Source of the DNA: Xenorhabdus koppenhoeferi
GTDB taxonomy: Bacteria > Pseudomonadota > Gammaproteobacteria > Enterobacterales > Enterobacteriaceae
Reading direction: 5' to 3'
Assembly (NCBI RefSeq): GCF_900116635.1
Contig: NZ_FPBJ01000004.1
Span: 61,129-125,128, forward strand
Length of the DNA stretch: 64,000 nt
The notes under the pieces: generated by a model
The model's database searches: none
What the model was told of the DNA's origin: nothing
What the model saw: the letters and a program-made list of their open reading frames with translations, nothing else
Made by a program: the position numbers and the translations under genes
Part shown: piece by piece, positions 1 through 10,862 of the stretch
Layout: the number at the start of each line of letters is the position of its first letter
Position numbering within the stretch: position 1 is the first letter of the stretch

Positions 1-708
1 ACCAACAACATCCAAAATATCATCGTGTATCTGAAATGCCAGGCCAATAGCTTGGGCATATTGATCCAGCAAAGGCAGTACTTCACGACCACGGTGCCCT
101 GCGCTATAAGCTCCCAGCCGGACAGCAGCGCGTATTAATGCGCCCGTTTTATGTTTGTGAATTTGTTCCAGTAAGGCTAAATCGATTTGTTTACCTTCAG
201 CTTCCAGATCCAGTGATTGCCCCCCGCACATGCCGGCAAAACCGCTGGAGCTTGCCAGTTCTGCGACCATTTCCAGACGATCAGATAAAGCAACATCCGG
301 CATCTCTTGCCTGGACAAAATTTCAAAGGCCAATGACTGTAATGCATCGCCCGCCAAAATAGCCTGACTTTCACCAAATTTGATATGACAGGCAGGCTGA
401 CCCCGACGTAAGTCATCGTTATCCATAGCGGGTAAATCATCGTGGATAAGAGAATAAGCATGGATACATTCTATCGCGAGGGCAGCGGCATCAAGACTCT
501 TTTTGCCGTATCCGAACATCTCGCCCACGCTGTAAACCAAGAATGGACGCAGCCGTTTTCCACCCAATACAGCACCATATTGCATAGCGGTGTCTAATGG
601 GCTGTTCAAAAAAGGTAATGAAGAAAAGATTGCCAGCAACTTGTCATTGACGTGTTGCTGGCAATCTTTTAATTGTTCCTCAAAAGGGATCTGATATTGT
701 ACGGACAT
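1..708 (-). CDS. ispA: Farnesyl diphosphate synthase (partial, 3' end outside window)
   Basis: This gene makes farnesyl diphosphate from isopentenyl diphosphate and dimethylallyl/geranyl diphosphate in the cytoplasm, feeding quinone, undecaprenyl phosphate and heme O synthesis. The first 236 codons are present, beginning MSVQYQIPFEEQLKDCQQHV; the window edge cuts the gene. The first aspartate-rich motif is visible as DDLPAMDND, and the second (DDILD) lies at the very edge. The GGKRLRPFL motif of short-chain prenyl synthases is also present. The ATG at 708 sits 4 bases after the xseB stop, so the two are co-transcribed, as in E. coli xseB-ispA-dxs. Family and orthology are clear; only the C-terminus is unseen. 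Confidence 0.95.
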   Translation of the reverse strand, partial: MSVQYQIPFEEQLKDCQQHVNDKLLAIFSSLPFLNSPLDTAMQYGAVLGGKRLRPFLVYSVGEMFGYGKKSLDAAALAIECIHAYSLIHDDLPAMDNDDLRRGQPACHIKFGESQAILAGDALQSLAFEILSRQEMPDVALSDRLEMVAELASSSGFAGMCGGQSLDLEAEGKQIDLALLEQIHKHKTGALIRAAVRLGAYSAGHRGREVLPLLDQYAQAIGLAFQIHDDILDVVG

Positions 709-712
709 AAAT

Positions 713-970
713 TTACTCAGTATCGGAAGAAAATTCATCAAGTGGCGATTGTGCATCATGATTCAATAAAATTTGCACCCGTTGCTCAGCCTGCTGGAGA
801 GTTTTCTGCCCTTGTCTTGCAAGTTGAATACCGCGTTCAAATTCATTTAACGCATTTTCTAATGGGAGTTTCCCGGATTCCAGCCGAATAACAATTTTTT
901 CCAGCTCTTTCAGAGCGGTTTCAAATGTTGGAATCTGTTCGGTTTCTGATGTTTGATTTGCTTTAGACAT
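713..970 (-). CDS. xseB: Exodeoxyribonuclease VII small subunit
   Basis: An 85-residue small subunit of exonuclease VII, which degrades single-stranded DNA to acid-soluble oligonucleotides with the large subunit XseA. The protein is a short helical hairpin: [20 protein letters not shown] followed by a second helix rich in Glu, Gln and Leu, as is typical of XseB, and its length is close to the E. coli protein (80 aa). It heads an operon with ispA 4 bases downstream and is divergent from thiI. Confidence 0.95.
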   Translation of the reverse strand: MSKANQTSETEQIPTFETALKELEKIVIRLESGKLPLENALNEFERGIQLARQGQKTLQQAEQRVQILLNHDAQSPLDEFSSDTE

Positions 971-1213
971 AATGACTTAACATATGGTTATTTAACGAAT
1001 TACAGCAAAGCAAGTTCGTTACAAAATTGCAGAGTACCCTACTACACCAAGAAAAATAAATCATGCGTTACCGCTGTTTTTTTACAGGCTATATTTCTTA
1101 AGGCTATGTAGTGAGATAATGCTATACTCTGCGCCCAATCTAACTGAACACTTAAGAACAATCATTGATATTGTTTGTGATAGTTCAACATTGAATGACT
1201 ACTATATCTTACT

Positions 1214-2662
1214 ATGAAGTTTATCATTAAATTATTCCCAGAAATTACGATCAAAAGCCAAACTGTCCGGTTACGCTTTATTAAAATTCTTGCCAGCAAT
1301 ATCCGTAATGTGCTGAAAATATTTGGAGAAGGCATTGCTGTTGTTCGCCATTGGGATAATATCGAAGTTCGGGTTAAAAATGATAACCTCGGTGCAGAAA
1401 TTTGTGACGCACTGACACGTATTCCAGGTATTCACCATATCCTGCAAGTGGAAGAACGAAATTTTCGTGACTTGCATCATATCTTTGAACAAACTTACGA
1501 AACATATGGCCATTTATTGCACGGTAAAACGTTTTGTGTCCGCGCAAAGCGTCGTGGCAAACACAGTTTTACCTCTAATGAAGTCGAGCGCTATGTCGGC
1601 GGCGGGCTGAATCAACATATTGAATCGGCTAAGGTGAAACTGACTCACCCTGATGTGACTGTGAATCTGGAGATTGATCAGGACACATTGATTCTGGTTA
1701 AAACTCGCCATGAAGGGATCGGCGGTTTCCCAATTGGTACACAGGAAGATGTACTGTCTCTGATCTCTGGTGGCTTTGACTCCGGCGTTTCCAGCTATAT
1801 GCTGATGCGCCGTGGTTGCCGGGTGCACTATTGTTTCTTCAATCTTGGTGGCTCAGCCCATGAGATTGGTGTGAAACAGGTTGCCCATTATTTGTGGAAC
1901 CGCTTTGGTCGTTCACATAAAGTCCGCTTTGTTGCCGTCAATTTTGAGCCGGTTGTGGCCGAAATTCTGGAAAAAGTGGATGACGGCCAAATGGGGGTCG
2001 TGCTGAAAAGAATGATGGTCAGAGCGGCATCTAAAATTGCAGAGCGCTACGGTGTGCAGGCAATTGTCACTGGTGAGGCATTAGGGCAGGTTTCCAGCCA
2101 GACTTTGACGAATTTAAGACTGATTGATAATGCCTCAGATACGTTGATTCTTCGTCCTCTGATTTCTCATGATAAAGAGCACATTATTAAATTAGCTCGT
2201 GAGATTGGCACGGAAGATTTCGCTCGTACCATGCCGGAGTTTTGTGGTGTTATCTCAAAAAGTCCGACAGTGAAAGCCGTTAAGGCCAAAATTGAAGCGG
2301 AAGAAGATAATTTTGATTTAGAAATCTTAGAGCGAGTGATAAGTGAAGCTCAGAATCTGGATATTCGTCAGATAGCGGAACAGAGCAGCGAGCAGGTTGT
2401 TGAAGTAGAAATGGTAACGGAATTTTCTACTGATGATGTGCTACTGGATATTCGTTCTCCTGATGAACAGGATGAACGCCCGTTAAGTATGGGAGGGGTT
2501 GAAGTCCAATCATTGCCTTTCTATAAACTGAGCACTCAATTTGGTGATCTGCCAAAAGAAAAAACGTATTTACTTTATTGCGAGCGAGGCATGATGAGCC
2601 GTTTACAGGCACTATACCTGCGTGAACAAGGTTTTGAAAATGTGAAGGTATATCGGCCTTAA
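1214..2662 (+). CDS. thiI: tRNA 4-thiouridine sulfurtransferase / thiamine thiazole sulfur carrier
   Basis: ThiI transfers persulfide sulfur to uridine 8 of tRNA and to ThiS for thiazole synthesis. The 482-residue protein has the usual enteric order: an N-terminal ferredoxin-like/THUMP RNA-binding part (residues 1 to about 165), a PP-loop ATPase domain with [10 protein letters not shown] near residue 190, and a C-terminal rhodanese domain containing the catalytic Cys in LLYCERG. The second conserved Cys in PEFCGVIS, which forms a disulfide with the rhodanese Cys in E. coli ThiI, is also present. It stands alone, divergent from xseB. The ATG at 1214 gives a protein the same length as E. coli ThiI. 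Confidence 0.97.
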   Translation: MKFIIKLFPEITIKSQTVRLRFIKILASNIRNVLKIFGEGIAVVRHWDNIEVRVKNDNLGAEICDALTRIPGIHHILQVEERNFRDLHHIFEQTYETYGHLLHGKTFCVRAKRRGKHSFTSNEVERYVGGGLNQHIESAKVKLTHPDVTVNLEIDQDTLILVKTRHEGIGGFPIGTQEDVLSLISGGFDSGVSSYMLMRRGCRVHYCFFNLGGSAHEIGVKQVAHYLWNRFGRSHKVRFVAVNFEPVVAEILEKVDDGQMGVVLKRMMVRAASKIAERYGVQAIVTGEALGQVSSQTLTNLRLIDNASDTLILRPLISHDKEHIIKLAREIGTEDFARTMPEFCGVISKSPTVKAVKAKIEAEEDNFDLEILERVISEAQNLDIRQIAEQSSEQVVEVEMVTEFSTDDVLLDIRSPDEQDERPLSMGGVEVQSLPFYKLSTQFGDLPKEKTYLLYCERGMMSRLQALYLREQGFENVKVYRP

Positions 2663-2679
2663 TTTGTCGTTAACGATAT

Positions 2680-2710
2680 CGGGTTGCTTATTGGGTATAT
2701 AAGCAACCCG
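2680..2710. terminator. Hairpin between convergent thiI and the yajL remnant
   Basis: A perfect 12-bp stem (CGGGTTGCTTAT / ATAAGCAACCCG) with a 7-base loop lies 18 bases after the thiI stop and before the converging yajL remnant. There is no strong U-run on either side, so termination may be weak or use flanking A/T. Confidence 0.6.
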
Positions 2711-2716
2711 GTATAA

Positions 2717-2908
2717 TTACTGAAGGTTTTGGTAATTATTAACACCAGGCGGCAAAATGAGTTGAGCTGCAACTTCCGCAGATTTATCATTTCCTTTCAA
2801 AAAGTTAATCAGTTTTAAGGCAAAGTCAAAAGCAGTTGCAGGCCCTTGGCTGGTCAGCAAAGTTTCTTCACTACCGTGTGCCAGACAAATGAGTGCTGAT
2901 ACGCTCAT
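2717..2908 (-). pseudogene. yajL: yajL (DJ-1/ThiJ family) remnant with in-frame internal deletion
   Basis: The 63-residue frame opens with the YajL N-terminus (MSVSALICLAHGSEET) and jumps directly to the YajL C-terminal part (LLTSQGPATAFDFALKLINF to the end). About 130 central residues of the roughly 196-aa enteric YajL are missing, including the nucleophile-elbow Cys (AAICAAP in E. coli). The join keeps the reading frame. It overlaps the end of panE by 38 bases, as is normal for the yajL-panE pair, so the start is intact. The product cannot form a DJ-1 fold and is scored as a pseudogene, although the short peptide could still be made. Confidence 0.85.
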
Positions 2909-3782
2909 ATTCTTCCTCTTTACGCTTAATGTAATGATAAATCGCTGTATTTTCTGCAATTTGAAGGCCGTGCATACGTGCCCGACGCAGTAAAAAACCG
3001 GTAATGTAGTCTACCTCTGTGTGCCGCTGTGATCGTATATCTTGCAGCATGGATGAGTAGTTTTCTGATGTTTGTTCAATCACATTCATGACGTGATCGA
3101 TGAGTGTCTGTTTAGTCGTATGGATATCATCGTGTTCCATGACTTGTTGGATTTCATCACACAATAACTGAATTTGTGCCAGGTGATACTGTAATTCACC
3201 ATTTTTGCAATCATACATGACTGTGAGTGGATTAATGACACAGTTGACGGCAAGTTTCATCCAACAGATGGTGTATATTTCATTATGCCAGGCCACATCG
3301 GGTAGGGCATGATGCATGATATTAGCCAACTCACTGAGTTTACTCGAACTATTAGTCATTGAACCAATGTGAGTGATACCTTGTGATTTGTGATAAACAA
3401 TGCCATTTTTCTGATAGGCTCCATGAGTGGTCACGCCAAGTAAAATGGGATTGGGTAAAGGCAAAAGTTCTTCTTGTGAACCCATTCCATTATGTAATAA
3501 CAAGATTGGGCAATGAGGAGAAAGCTTACTGGCAAGGTTATTAATCGCGTCAGAAACTCGCCATGATTTTAAACAAACCAAGAGTAACTCACTTTCAGCA
3601 AGATGTCGTTCGTTATTGGCCGGAAATTTCTCATGAAAAATTTCCCCGTTGGCGTTTTCGATCTGAATGGAAATAAATGGTTGTGGAACTCTTAGCCATG
3701 CTTGTACGTCGTGTTTTTGCTTAGATAAAGCGGCAAGCCACAGTTTGCCCATAGCACCACAGCCAAGAACAGTTATTTTCAT
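2871..3782 (-). CDS. panE: 2-dehydropantoate 2-reductase
   Basis: PanE reduces ketopantoate to pantoate with NADPH in the cytoplasmic pathway to pantothenate and CoA. The 303-residue protein starts with the Rossmann motif MKITVLGCGAMGKLW (GxGxxG) and has the conserved central WMKLAVNCVINPLT segment carrying the catalytic Lys and Asn of the family. Its 3' end overlaps the yajL remnant, and it is divergent from yajQ. Length matches E. coli PanE (303). Confidence 0.96.
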   Translation of the reverse strand: MKITVLGCGAMGKLWLAALSKQKHDVQAWLRVPQPFISIQIENANGEIFHEKFPANNERHLAESELLLVCLKSWRVSDAINNLASKLSPHCPILLLHNGMGSQEELLPLPNPILLGVTTHGAYQKNGIVYHKSQGITHIGSMTNSSSKLSELANIMHHALPDVAWHNEIYTICWMKLAVNCVINPLTVMYDCKNGELQYHLAQIQLLCDEIQQVMEHDDIHTTKQTLIDHVMNVIEQTSENYSSMLQDIRSQRHTEVDYITGFLLRRARMHGLQIAENTAIYHYIKRKEEEYERISTHLSGTR

Positions 3783-3955
3783 ATTTCTTCCTCGAGGAGC
3801 ACTTTTATGGAAGCCTCGAATCGTAATTTCATGCTAAATGACCCCAAAACAAAATAAATTCCAGAAGATCGCCAAGCCTCCCGAGTATAGAGCTTTTGCC
3901 GATAATGGAAAGCGGTTATCATGCCGATTTGTTGATTAGCAGGAGGTGACGAACA

Positions 3956-4447
3956 ATGCCATCATTTGATATTGTTTCAGAAGTTGATATGCAGGAAGTG
4001 CGCAACGCGGTAGAGAACGCACAAAGGGAATTAACCAATCGTTGGGATTTCCGCAATGTCAATGCGAGTTTTGAATTAAACGAAAAAAGCGAATCAGTCA
4101 AAATTGCAAGTGAATCTGATTTTCAGGTGAATCAATTAATTGATATTCTGCGTGAAAAATTTTCTAAGCGCGGAATTGATGGTTCTGTGCTCAACATTCC
4201 TGAAAATAGGGTTCACAGCGGCAAAACATACAGTGTAGAAGCCTCCTTGCTGCAAGGCATTGATACACCGCTGGCGAAGAAGATTGTGAAGCTGATTAAA
4301 GACAGTAAGCTGAAAGTGCAGGCTCAGATTCAGGGCGAGCAAGTTCGGGTAACAGGCAAAGCTCGCGATGATCTGCAAGGTGTTATCGCATTGGTTCGTG
4401 GTGCTGAATTAGGCCAACCTTTCCAATTCACTAACTTCCGCGACTAA
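3956..4447 (+). CDS. yajQ: YajQ family nucleotide-binding protein (UPF0234)
   Basis: A 163-residue cytoplasmic protein of the YajQ family, which has two ferredoxin-like domains. Family members bind nucleotides, and a Xanthomonas member binds cyclic di-GMP; its role in enterics is not settled. The start [20 protein letters not shown] and the end [15 protein letters not shown] are typical. A strong ribosome site (AGGAGGTGA) ends about 6 bases before the ATG. Single gene, divergent from panE and convergent with yajR. Confidence 0.95.
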   Translation: MPSFDIVSEVDMQEVRNAVENAQRELTNRWDFRNVNASFELNEKSESVKIASESDFQVNQLIDILREKFSKRGIDGSVLNIPENRVHSGKTYSVEASLLQGIDTPLAKKIVKLIKDSKLKVQAQIQGEQVRVTGKARDDLQGVIALVRGAELGQPFQFTNFRD

Positions 4448-4464
4448 GCACCGCACGAGTGCTG

Positions 4465-4510
4465 AAAAAGTACGGTGTTTAATACTGATTATTCTACACC
4501 GTACCTTTTT
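4465..4510. terminator. Bidirectional terminator between yajQ and yajR
   Basis: The stem GTACGGTGT / ACACCGTAC is flanked by AAAAA on the left and TTTTT on the right, so it reads as a rho-independent terminator from both directions between the convergent yajQ and yajR genes. Confidence 0.8.
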
Positions 4511-4544
4511 AGTGAAAATTTTGCTTCGTTACAAACACAGCTAA

Positions 4545-5912
4545 TTATTTATGGGACAAAACAAGCTGTTCTAATTGCTCTCGATTAGTCAGTTTTGTAT
4601 CGACTTTGATATAAGCACTAAGCTCTTCTGGAACGATAACAATATCTTTTACACCGGACTGTGCCAATATATTTTGTTCTAAGATATCAGGGTTGCTGAG
4701 TTTATTGGGTAAAATAAGTCTGATGCTGCTGACATACGGAGGCTGTCGCAATGTGAGACTGATAATGAACCAAAATGCGGTCAGTGCAATGCCTCCCATA
4801 AATACCAGTGAAGCTCCTTGCAGTTCATACAACATTCCACCAAGAGCGCCGCCCAAAGCAACACCAAGGAATTGGCTAGTGGAATAAACCCCCATTGCTG
4901 TACCTTTATAGCCGGCAGGTGCTTCTTTGCTGATAAGTGAAGGTAATATGGCTTCCATAATATTAAACGCAAGGAAGAAAATTTGAATGCCCACAAAAAT
5001 CCCCCAAAGATGTGATCGCTGCGACCATAAAACAACTTCAGCAATGAACAATATACCAATGCAAAGTACAAATACCTGCTTCATTCGGCGTTTTACTTCT
5101 GCATAGATAATGAAAGGCAAAACAGCAACGAAGGAGATAAGCGTGGTGATTAAATACACTTTCCAGTGTTGTTCTGCTGGAAAACCTGCTTTTTCCATGA
5201 TGAGGGGCAGAGCAATAAAGCTGGACATCAATAAGGTATGTAAGCTAAGGATACCAAAATTAAGTTTTAACAGTTGAGGATCAGAGAGTACTCGTTTAAA
5301 ACTACCTCGGACAATCCCTGATTCGCGATTTAGTGAGTGCTCATGTGTATTTGGAACGGCAAATAGTGTGATAAATATTCCACAGCCAGCAAGCACGGCA
5401 ATTGCACTAAACAGCCCATTTAAGCCGATTTGATGAGTGATAATCGGGCCGACAACGATAGCAAAGGCGAATGTTATGCCAAAGCTAATGCCGATAAATG
5501 CCATAGCTTTTGTTCGGTTTTGTTCTCGGGTTAGGTCAGAAAGTAATGCCATGATTGCAGCAGATATTGCCCCTGTGCCCTGTAGGGCGCGTCCGATGAT
5601 AATACCCCAGATAGAGTCACTTAATGCGGCAATAATGCTGCCTGATACAAAAATGAACAGCCCACCGATGATTAAAGGCTTACGGCCAATTTTGTCTGAA
5701 AGAAGTCCAAATGGAATTTGAAAAATTGCCTGTGTCAGGCCGTAGATACCAATGGCAATACCTATCAGTGCTTCAGTTGCACCATGTAATTCTAAGCCAT
5801 AGGTCGTTAAAACAGGTAAGACCATGAACATGCCTAACATGCGCAGAGAGAAAACAGAACCTAAGCCCCATGTTGCTCGAAGTTCAAGCGGAGTCATTTT
5901 ATTATCGTTCAT
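4545..5912 (-). CDS. yajR: MFS efflux transporter YajR
   Basis: A 455-residue major facilitator with twelve membrane segments and a C-terminal ferredoxin-like (YAM) domain of about 65 residues starting near PNKLSNPDILEQNILAQSGV. MFS motif A is visible as GLLSDKIGRKP between TM2 and TM3. E. coli YajR has the same architecture and is a putative drug/proton antiporter whose substrate is unknown. The gene lies downstream of cyoE, as in E. coli, but has its own 5' gap. Confidence 0.93.
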   Translation of the reverse strand: MNDNKMTPLELRATWGLGSVFSLRMLGMFMVLPVLTTYGLELHGATEALIGIAIGIYGLTQAIFQIPFGLLSDKIGRKPLIIGGLFIFVSGSIIAALSDSIWGIIIGRALQGTGAISAAIMALLSDLTREQNRTKAMAFIGISFGITFAFAIVVGPIITHQIGLNGLFSAIAVLAGCGIFITLFAVPNTHEHSLNRESGIVRGSFKRVLSDPQLLKLNFGILSLHTLLMSSFIALPLIMEKAGFPAEQHWKVYLITTLISFVAVLPFIIYAEVKRRMKQVFVLCIGILFIAEVVLWSQRSHLWGIFVGIQIFFLAFNIMEAILPSLISKEAPAGYKGTAMGVYSTSQFLGVALGGALGGMLYELQGASLVFMGGIALTAFWFIISLTLRQPPYVSSIRLILPNKLSNPDILEQNILAQSGVKDIVIVPEELSAYIKVDTKLTNREQLEQLVLSHK

Positions 5913-6020
5913 GGATACCTCAAAAAATCTGATATGACATTTAACTTAGATGGCAACAAACAAAAAAATATACATGTAACTGTCAGTTGTCATTGAATAG
6001 AGATAAAGGAAAGGAAAAGA

Positions 6021-6050
6021 AAAGATGGCAGGCTTCAGCCTGCCATCTTT
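6021..6050 (-). terminator. cyo operon terminator
   Basis: A perfect 14-bp stem (AAAGATGGCAGGCT / AGCCTGCCATCTTT) with a 2-base central loop begins 5 bases after the cyoE stop. On the minus strand it is followed by a T/C-rich run (TTTTCTTTTCC). Confidence 0.85.
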
Positions 6051-6054
6051 GATA

Positions 6055-6939
6055 TTACCAGACGTAAGTCAGTAGGTTTTCTGGAGATGCTGATGAGTCT
6101 ACAGACATCATGACACTCAATGACATGATAGCAATAATAGAAAACATAAATAACCTACGGGCCCAAAGACGGTCATTAGAGGTTTTATAACCAGATAATG
6201 CCATACCCAGCCACCAGATGCTGACCGCAGTAGCAACGATGAGGTATTTATAACCTGCATAGCCACTAATGGTCAGCATCAATGTAGCAATGGTAAAGGC
6301 CAGAATATACAGTGTGATGTGGTTTTTCGCGACGGAAATACCTTTAATCACAGGTAATACTGGAATGTTAGCCGCTTGATAATCTTTGAACCTGAAAATA
6401 GCAATCGCATAAGAATGGGGCATCTGCCACAAGCTGAAGATCAACAACAGGATCAGCGCGCCTGTATCAAAATGACCCGCGACTGCACAGTAACCGATCA
6501 CTGGTGGTGCTGCGCCTGACAAGCTACCAACCAGCGTGCCATAAACAGATTTCCGTTTCATGTAGAGGCTGTAAACCCCGACATAAATGACAAATCCGAT
6601 AAAAGCTAACCACATTGCTAATGCATTGGCTGCTACATAGAGCAGCACCATGCCAGCAATACCTAACACTGAGGCGTAAATCAGGCTGATTTTCGGATCG
6701 ATAAGCCCTTTCACAAGGACCCTTTCTTTCGTTCTTTCCATGATACGATCGATATCGCGGTCGATATAGTTGTTGAATACACAACCTGATGCAACTACCA
6801 GCGATACCCCGACCATTGTTGCAAAGAATAAGGGGTAATCTATGACGCCCTTGGACGCGAGTAGAAAACCACCAATCACAGAAATTAGATTCCCGAAAAT
6901 AATTCCTGGTTTGGTCACTTGCAGGTATTGCTTAATCAT
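6055..6939 (-). CDS. cyoE: Protoheme IX farnesyltransferase (heme O synthase)
   Basis: CyoE attaches a farnesyl group to heme b to make heme O, the high-spin heme of the bo3 oxidase. The 294-residue membrane protein belongs to the UbiA prenyltransferase family. Its first aspartate-rich motif is [15 protein letters not shown], and several hydrophobic helices follow. It is the last gene of cyoABCDE, starting 12 bases after cyoD ends. Length is near E. coli CyoE (296). Confidence 0.97.
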   Translation of the reverse strand: MIKQYLQVTKPGIIFGNLISVIGGFLLASKGVIDYPLFFATMVGVSLVVASGCVFNNYIDRDIDRIMERTKERVLVKGLIDPKISLIYASVLGIAGMVLLYVAANALAMWLAFIGFVIYVGVYSLYMKRKSVYGTLVGSLSGAAPPVIGYCAVAGHFDTGALILLLIFSLWQMPHSYAIAIFRFKDYQAANIPVLPVIKGISVAKNHITLYILAFTIATLMLTISGYAGYKYLIVATAVSIWWLGMALSGYKTSNDRLWARRLFMFSIIAIMSLSVMMSVDSSASPENLLTYVW

Positions 6940-6951
6940 TCAAATCAACCC

Positions 6952-7284
6952 TTAATCAACCATCATATTGATGTTCAGGTTGTACATAATCCACAGAGAG
7001 CCAACAACAACGATAGCGATGACCAATAATGTGAATAATAAAGCAACGAGGTTCCAACGCTCTTCAGACGATGTATTCATATGCAGGAAGCAGATGAAAT
7101 GAACAAAAATCTGAATGACAGCCATCGCAACTACTGTCACGAGGATTGAGCTGTGGGAAGCTGTGCCTTCCATCACCATCCAAAATGGGATCACCGTCAG
7201 TATGACTGACAGTACAAAACCAATCATATAGGTTTTGAAACTACCGTGGCTGGCGCCGGAATGAGAAGTATTTGGATGACTCAT
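6952..7284 (-). CDS. cyoD: Cytochrome bo3 ubiquinol oxidase subunit IV
   Basis: A 110-residue subunit IV with three predicted membrane helices. I chose the ATG at 7284 ([20 protein letters not shown]) because it matches E. coli CyoD length and forms a TAATG overlap with the cyoC stop. An upstream in-frame ATG lies inside cyoC and is unlikely. It supports assembly of the CuB site in subunit I. Confidence 0.96.
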   Translation of the reverse strand: MSHPNTSHSGASHGSFKTYMIGFVLSVILTVIPFWMVMEGTASHSSILVTVVAMAVIQIFVHFICFLHMNTSSEERWNLVALLFTLLVIAIVVVGSLWIMYNLNINMMVD

Positions 7285-7895
7285 TACATAGCTCCCATCA
7301 GATAAACGACAGTAAATACACAGATCCATACAACGTCAAGGAAGTGCCAGAACAGGCTCAGGCAGTTCAGGCGCATACGGTTCACATCGGTCAGACCACG
7401 GCGTGAAACTTGAATCATCAGGATGATAATCCAGATCAGGCCGAAAGTGACGTGCAGACCGTGAGTAGCAACCAGTGCAAAGAATGCGGATAAGAATGCA
7501 CTTGTTTGAGGACCAGCACCTTCCGTAATCAATTTATGGAATTCATACACTTCCATTGAAACGAAGCCAAGGCCAAGCAGGAAGGTAACAAATAGCCACA
7601 AGTTAACTTGAGCGACTTTACCTTTGTTCATGCTCAGCATGGCGAAACCATAGGTGATACTACTGAACAGCAGTAAAAAGGTTTCGACCAGTACAAATGG
7701 CAGTTCGAAAATATCTTTACCAGATGGACCACCAGCAGTGCCATTAACCAGCACTGCATAGGTAGCGAACAGACTTGCAAACAGAACCAAGTCACTCATC
7801 AGGTAGGTCCAGAAACCAAATATTTTGTTGGTTCCTGTATCGTGGTGCCCATGAGTGTCATGGGCGGCTGTGTTGTTAAGGGTTTGAGTCGACAT
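7284..7895 (-). CDS. cyoC: Cytochrome bo3 ubiquinol oxidase subunit III
   Basis: A 203-residue subunit III with five membrane helices and a soluble N-terminus rich in His ([10 protein letters not shown]). It packs against subunit I in the inner membrane. Its start overlaps the cyoB stop by one base and its stop overlaps the cyoD start, so translation is coupled along the operon. Length matches E. coli CyoC (204). Confidence 0.97.
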   Translation of the reverse strand: MSTQTLNNTAAHDTHGHHDTGTNKIFGFWTYLMSDLVLFASLFATYAVLVNGTAGGPSGKDIFELPFVLVETFLLLFSSITYGFAMLSMNKGKVAQVNLWLFVTFLLGLGFVSMEVYEFHKLITEGAGPQTSAFLSAFFALVATHGLHVTFGLIWIIILMIQVSRRGLTDVNRMRLNCLSLFWHFLDVVWICVFTVVYLMGAM

Positions 7896-9877
7896 TATTT
7901 CACACCTGCCTTTCTCAGTTCTTCGTAACGCTGATTTTCAATTTTCTCAACTTCAGCTACAGGGACGTAGTAATCAACGTCTTCGTCAAAGCTTTTCACG
8001 ATGCAACTGATGATGATACCAGCGAAACTTGCGATAGCCATCCACCAGATATGCCAGATCAAAGCAAAGCCTAATACCAAACAGAAACCACTGATAATCA
8101 CACCGGCGCCTGTATTTTTAGGCATATGAATTTCTTCATATTTAGCAGGGCGCTTATATTCAGTGCCTTTTTCTTTCATATCCCACCATGCATCACGAGT
8201 CTGGATATGCGGAACTTCAGCAAAGTTATAGAACGGAGGTGGAGATGAAGTTGACCATTCCAGAGTACGGGCACCCCACGGGTCACCAGTCAGATCTCGG
8301 TTTTGATCACGGTCACGGATACTGACGTAGAACTGGATAATCTGACACAGGATACCCAAGGCGATTAAGACTACACCGCCAGCTGCAACAACCAGCATAG
8401 AGTGGAATTCTGGGTTGATATCTTGGCTCAGACGACGGGTCATACCCATGAAGCCCAGTGCGTACAGAGGCATGAAGGCAACGAAGAAGCCTGAGATCCA
8501 GAACCAGAATGCACGGACGCCCCATTTCTCATTCAGTGTGAAACCAAACGCTTTCGGGAACCAGTAAGTAGTACCTGCGAAGCAACCGAATACAACACCA
8601 CCGATGATTACGTTATGGAAGTGAGCAATCAGGAACAAACTGTTGTGCAGAACGAAGTTTGCACCAGGTACTGCCAGCAGAACACCGGTCATACCACCAA
8701 TAGAGAAAGTGACCAGGAAGCCGATAGTCCACAGCATTGGGGTTTTGAATTCGATACGACCACGGTACATGGTGAACAGCCAGTTGAAGATCTTAACCCC
8801 GGTTGGGATCGAGATAATCATGGTGGCGATACCAAAGAAAGCGTTAACGTTCGCGCCAGAACCCATGGTAAAGAAGTGGTGCAACCATACAATGAACGAC
8901 AGGATGGTAATAACGATTGTCGCCCATACCAGTGAGGTGTAACCAAACAGGCGTTTTTTCGAGAAGGTTGCAGTAACTTCAGAGAAGATACCAAATACTG
9001 GCAGAACCAGAATGTAAACTTCAGGATGACCCCAAGCCCAAATCAGGTTGATGTACATCATCATGTTGCCACCCATATCATTGGTAAAGAAATGGGTGCC
9101 CAGATAACGATCCAGAGTTAACAACGCAATAGTGACTGTCAGGATTGGGAACGCAGCAATGATCAGTACGTTGGTGCACAATGAAGCCCAGGTAAATACA
9201 GGGAGTTTCATCATGGACATACCTGGGGCACGCATGCGCAGGATGGTCACGAAGAAGTTAACACCTGTCAATAATGTACCCACACCGGAAAGCTGAAGAC
9301 TCCATATCCAGTAATCAACCCCAACTCCAGGATTATATTCCAGGCCGGATAGAGGCGGGTATGCCAGCCAACCAGTTTGCGCGAACTCACCTATTCCCAG
9401 AGAGATGTTGATGAGTGCGACACCAACAACAAACAACCAGAAGCTTAAAGAGTTCAAGAATGGGAATGCAACGTCGCGTGCACCGATTTGCAGAGGAACA
9501 ACAATGTTCATCAGACCAACAACGAAAGGCATTGCCATAAAGAAGATCATGATAACGCCGTGAGCGGTAAAGATCTGGTCATAATGGTGCGGGGGCAGGA
9601 AACCTGCTTCACCCGCGGAAGCGAGGGCTTGCTGTCCGCGCATCATGATGGCGTCAGCGAAACCACGAATCATCATTACCATGGCAACGACGATGTACAT
9701 GACACCAATTTTTTTATGGTCAACGCTGGTTAACCATTCGCTCCAGAGCCATTTCCATTTACGGAAATAAGTTAAGGCACCAACAACTGCCAGTCCCCCA
9801 AGCAAGATCCCAAGCAATGTCACCACAATAATGGGTTCATGTAATGGGATCGCATCCAGTGTTAATTTTCCCCACAT
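7895..9877 (-). CDS. cyoB: Cytochrome bo3 ubiquinol oxidase subunit I
   Basis: The catalytic heme-copper subunit, about 660 residues, which reduces O2 to water and pumps protons. Visible ligands include the CuB His and cross-linked Tyr in WGHPEVYIL, the HH pair in VWLHHFF, and the heme His residues in [10 protein letters not shown] chose the start at 9877 ([15 protein letters not shown]) because it aligns with the E. coli start MFGKLSLDAVPFHEP and leaves 4 bases after the cyoA stop. A start 8 codons upstream (MQVLRNKD) would overlap cyoA. Confidence 0.97.
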   Translation of the reverse strand: MWGKLTLDAIPLHEPIIVVTLLGILLGGLAVVGALTYFRKWKWLWSEWLTSVDHKKIGVMYIVVAMVMMIRGFADAIMMRGQQALASAGEAGFLPPHHYDQIFTAHGVIMIFFMAMPFVVGLMNIVVPLQIGARDVAFPFLNSLSFWLFVVGVALINISLGIGEFAQTGWLAYPPLSGLEYNPGVGVDYWIWSLQLSGVGTLLTGVNFFVTILRMRAPGMSMMKLPVFTWASLCTNVLIIAAFPILTVTIALLTLDRYLGTHFFTNDMGGNMMMYINLIWAWGHPEVYILVLPVFGIFSEVTATFSKKRLFGYTSLVWATIVITILSFIVWLHHFFTMGSGANVNAFFGIATMIISIPTGVKIFNWLFTMYRGRIEFKTPMLWTIGFLVTFSIGGMTGVLLAVPGANFVLHNSLFLIAHFHNVIIGGVVFGCFAGTTYWFPKAFGFTLNEKWGVRAFWFWISGFFVAFMPLYALGFMGMTRRLSQDINPEFHSMLVVAAGGVVLIALGILCQIIQFYVSIRDRDQNRDLTGDPWGARTLEWSTSSPPPFYNFAEVPHIQTRDAWWDMKEKGTEYKRPAKYEEIHMPKNTGAGVIISGFCLVLGFALIWHIWWMAIASFAGIIISCIVKSFDEDVDYYVPVAEVEKIENQRYEELRKAGVK

Positions 9878-9881
9878 GTCT

Positions 9882-10862
9882 TTATTCCTCAACACCTGCA
9901 TGAGCCGGCTGACTCATATTCATATTATGACCCGCAGCTTCACCATGTTCTGTTTTTTCGTGACCAGATTTACCATGATCCGACATACCAAACATACCAG
10001 TATGGCCCATATCCCCCATAAATTTGGCGATAGTCTCTTGGAATAGTTTTGGTTTCACGCTTGAGAAGTATTCAACTGGGTTGTTTTGGCTAGGTTTAGC
10101 TAACTCATTGAATGCTTGCACAGTATCCAGGGTTTTAGGTGAGGCTTTAACTTTTTGCACCCACTCTTCAAAACCTGCACGATCCTCAGCTGCCGTTGCA
10201 GTGAATTTCATGCCGGAGAAACCATGCCCACTGTAACTAGCTGAGAAACCATCGTATTTACCTGTAGAGTTAGCAATTAAGTGCAGTTTGGTCTGCATAC
10301 CTGCCATTGCATAAATCTGTCCACCTAACTGTGGGATGAAAAAAGAGTTCATCACAGAGTCAGAAGTGATTTTGAAGTTAATTGGCACGTCTTTAGGGAA
10401 TACAATTTCATTTACAGTTGCAATACCCTGCTCCGGATAGATAAACAGCCATTTCCAGTCAAGCGAAATAACTTCAATCGTTACCGGTTTCACATCACTG
10501 TCCAACGGCTTATATGGATCGAGCTCATGAGTCGTTTTCCATGTAATCGTTGCTAACGTGATGATAATCAGAATAGGCACCGTCCAGACAACCAACTCAA
10601 TTTTATTTGAGTGTGCCCAGTTTGGACGATAAGTGGCAGATTTGTTGGCTTCCCGGTAACGTACGGCAAAAATGATTGCCATTACAATTGCCGGAATAAC
10701 AACGATCAGCATGAGGCCAAACGCTGTTAATATCAGCGTTTTTTGCTCAACGCCGATCGCCCCCTTGGGATTCATCAATACCATATCGCAACCACTTAGC
10801 ATTAAAATGGCTGCGAGTAGTGACGATAACCCAATAGTTTTTTTGTATTTCATAAGTCTCAT
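9882..10862 (-). CDS. cyoA: Cytochrome bo3 ubiquinol oxidase subunit II
   Basis: Subunit II, a lipoprotein (lipobox LSGC near residue 25) with two membrane helices and a periplasmic cupredoxin domain. As expected for a quinol oxidase it lacks CuA ligands. The C-terminal 45 residues are unusually rich in His and Met ([20 protein letters not shown]); E. coli CyoA has a shorter tail of the same sort. It is the first gene of cyoABCDE. The gene that precedes cyoA in E. coli (ampG) is not in the window. Confidence 0.97.
   Translation of the reverse strand: MRLMKYKKTIGLSSLLAAILMLSGCDMVLMNPKGAIGVEQKTLILTAFGLMLIVVIPAIVMAIIFAVRYREANKSATYRPNWAHSNKIELVVWTVPILIIITLATITWKTTHELDPYKPLDSDVKPVTIEVISLDWKWLFIYPEQGIATVNEIVFPKDVPINFKITSDSVMNSFFIPQLGGQIYAMAGMQTKLHLIANSTGKYDGFSASYSGHGFSGMKFTATAAEDRAGFEEWVQKVKASPKTLDTVQAFNELAKPSQNNPVEYFSSVKPKLFQETIAKFMGDMGHTGMFGMSDHGKSGHEKTEHGEAAGHNMNMSQPAHAGVEE

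Noticed and set aside
8615..8942. Plus-strand frames inside cyoB
   Set aside because: They are antisense shadows of a strongly conserved gene and their peptides are low-complexity reverse-complement products.
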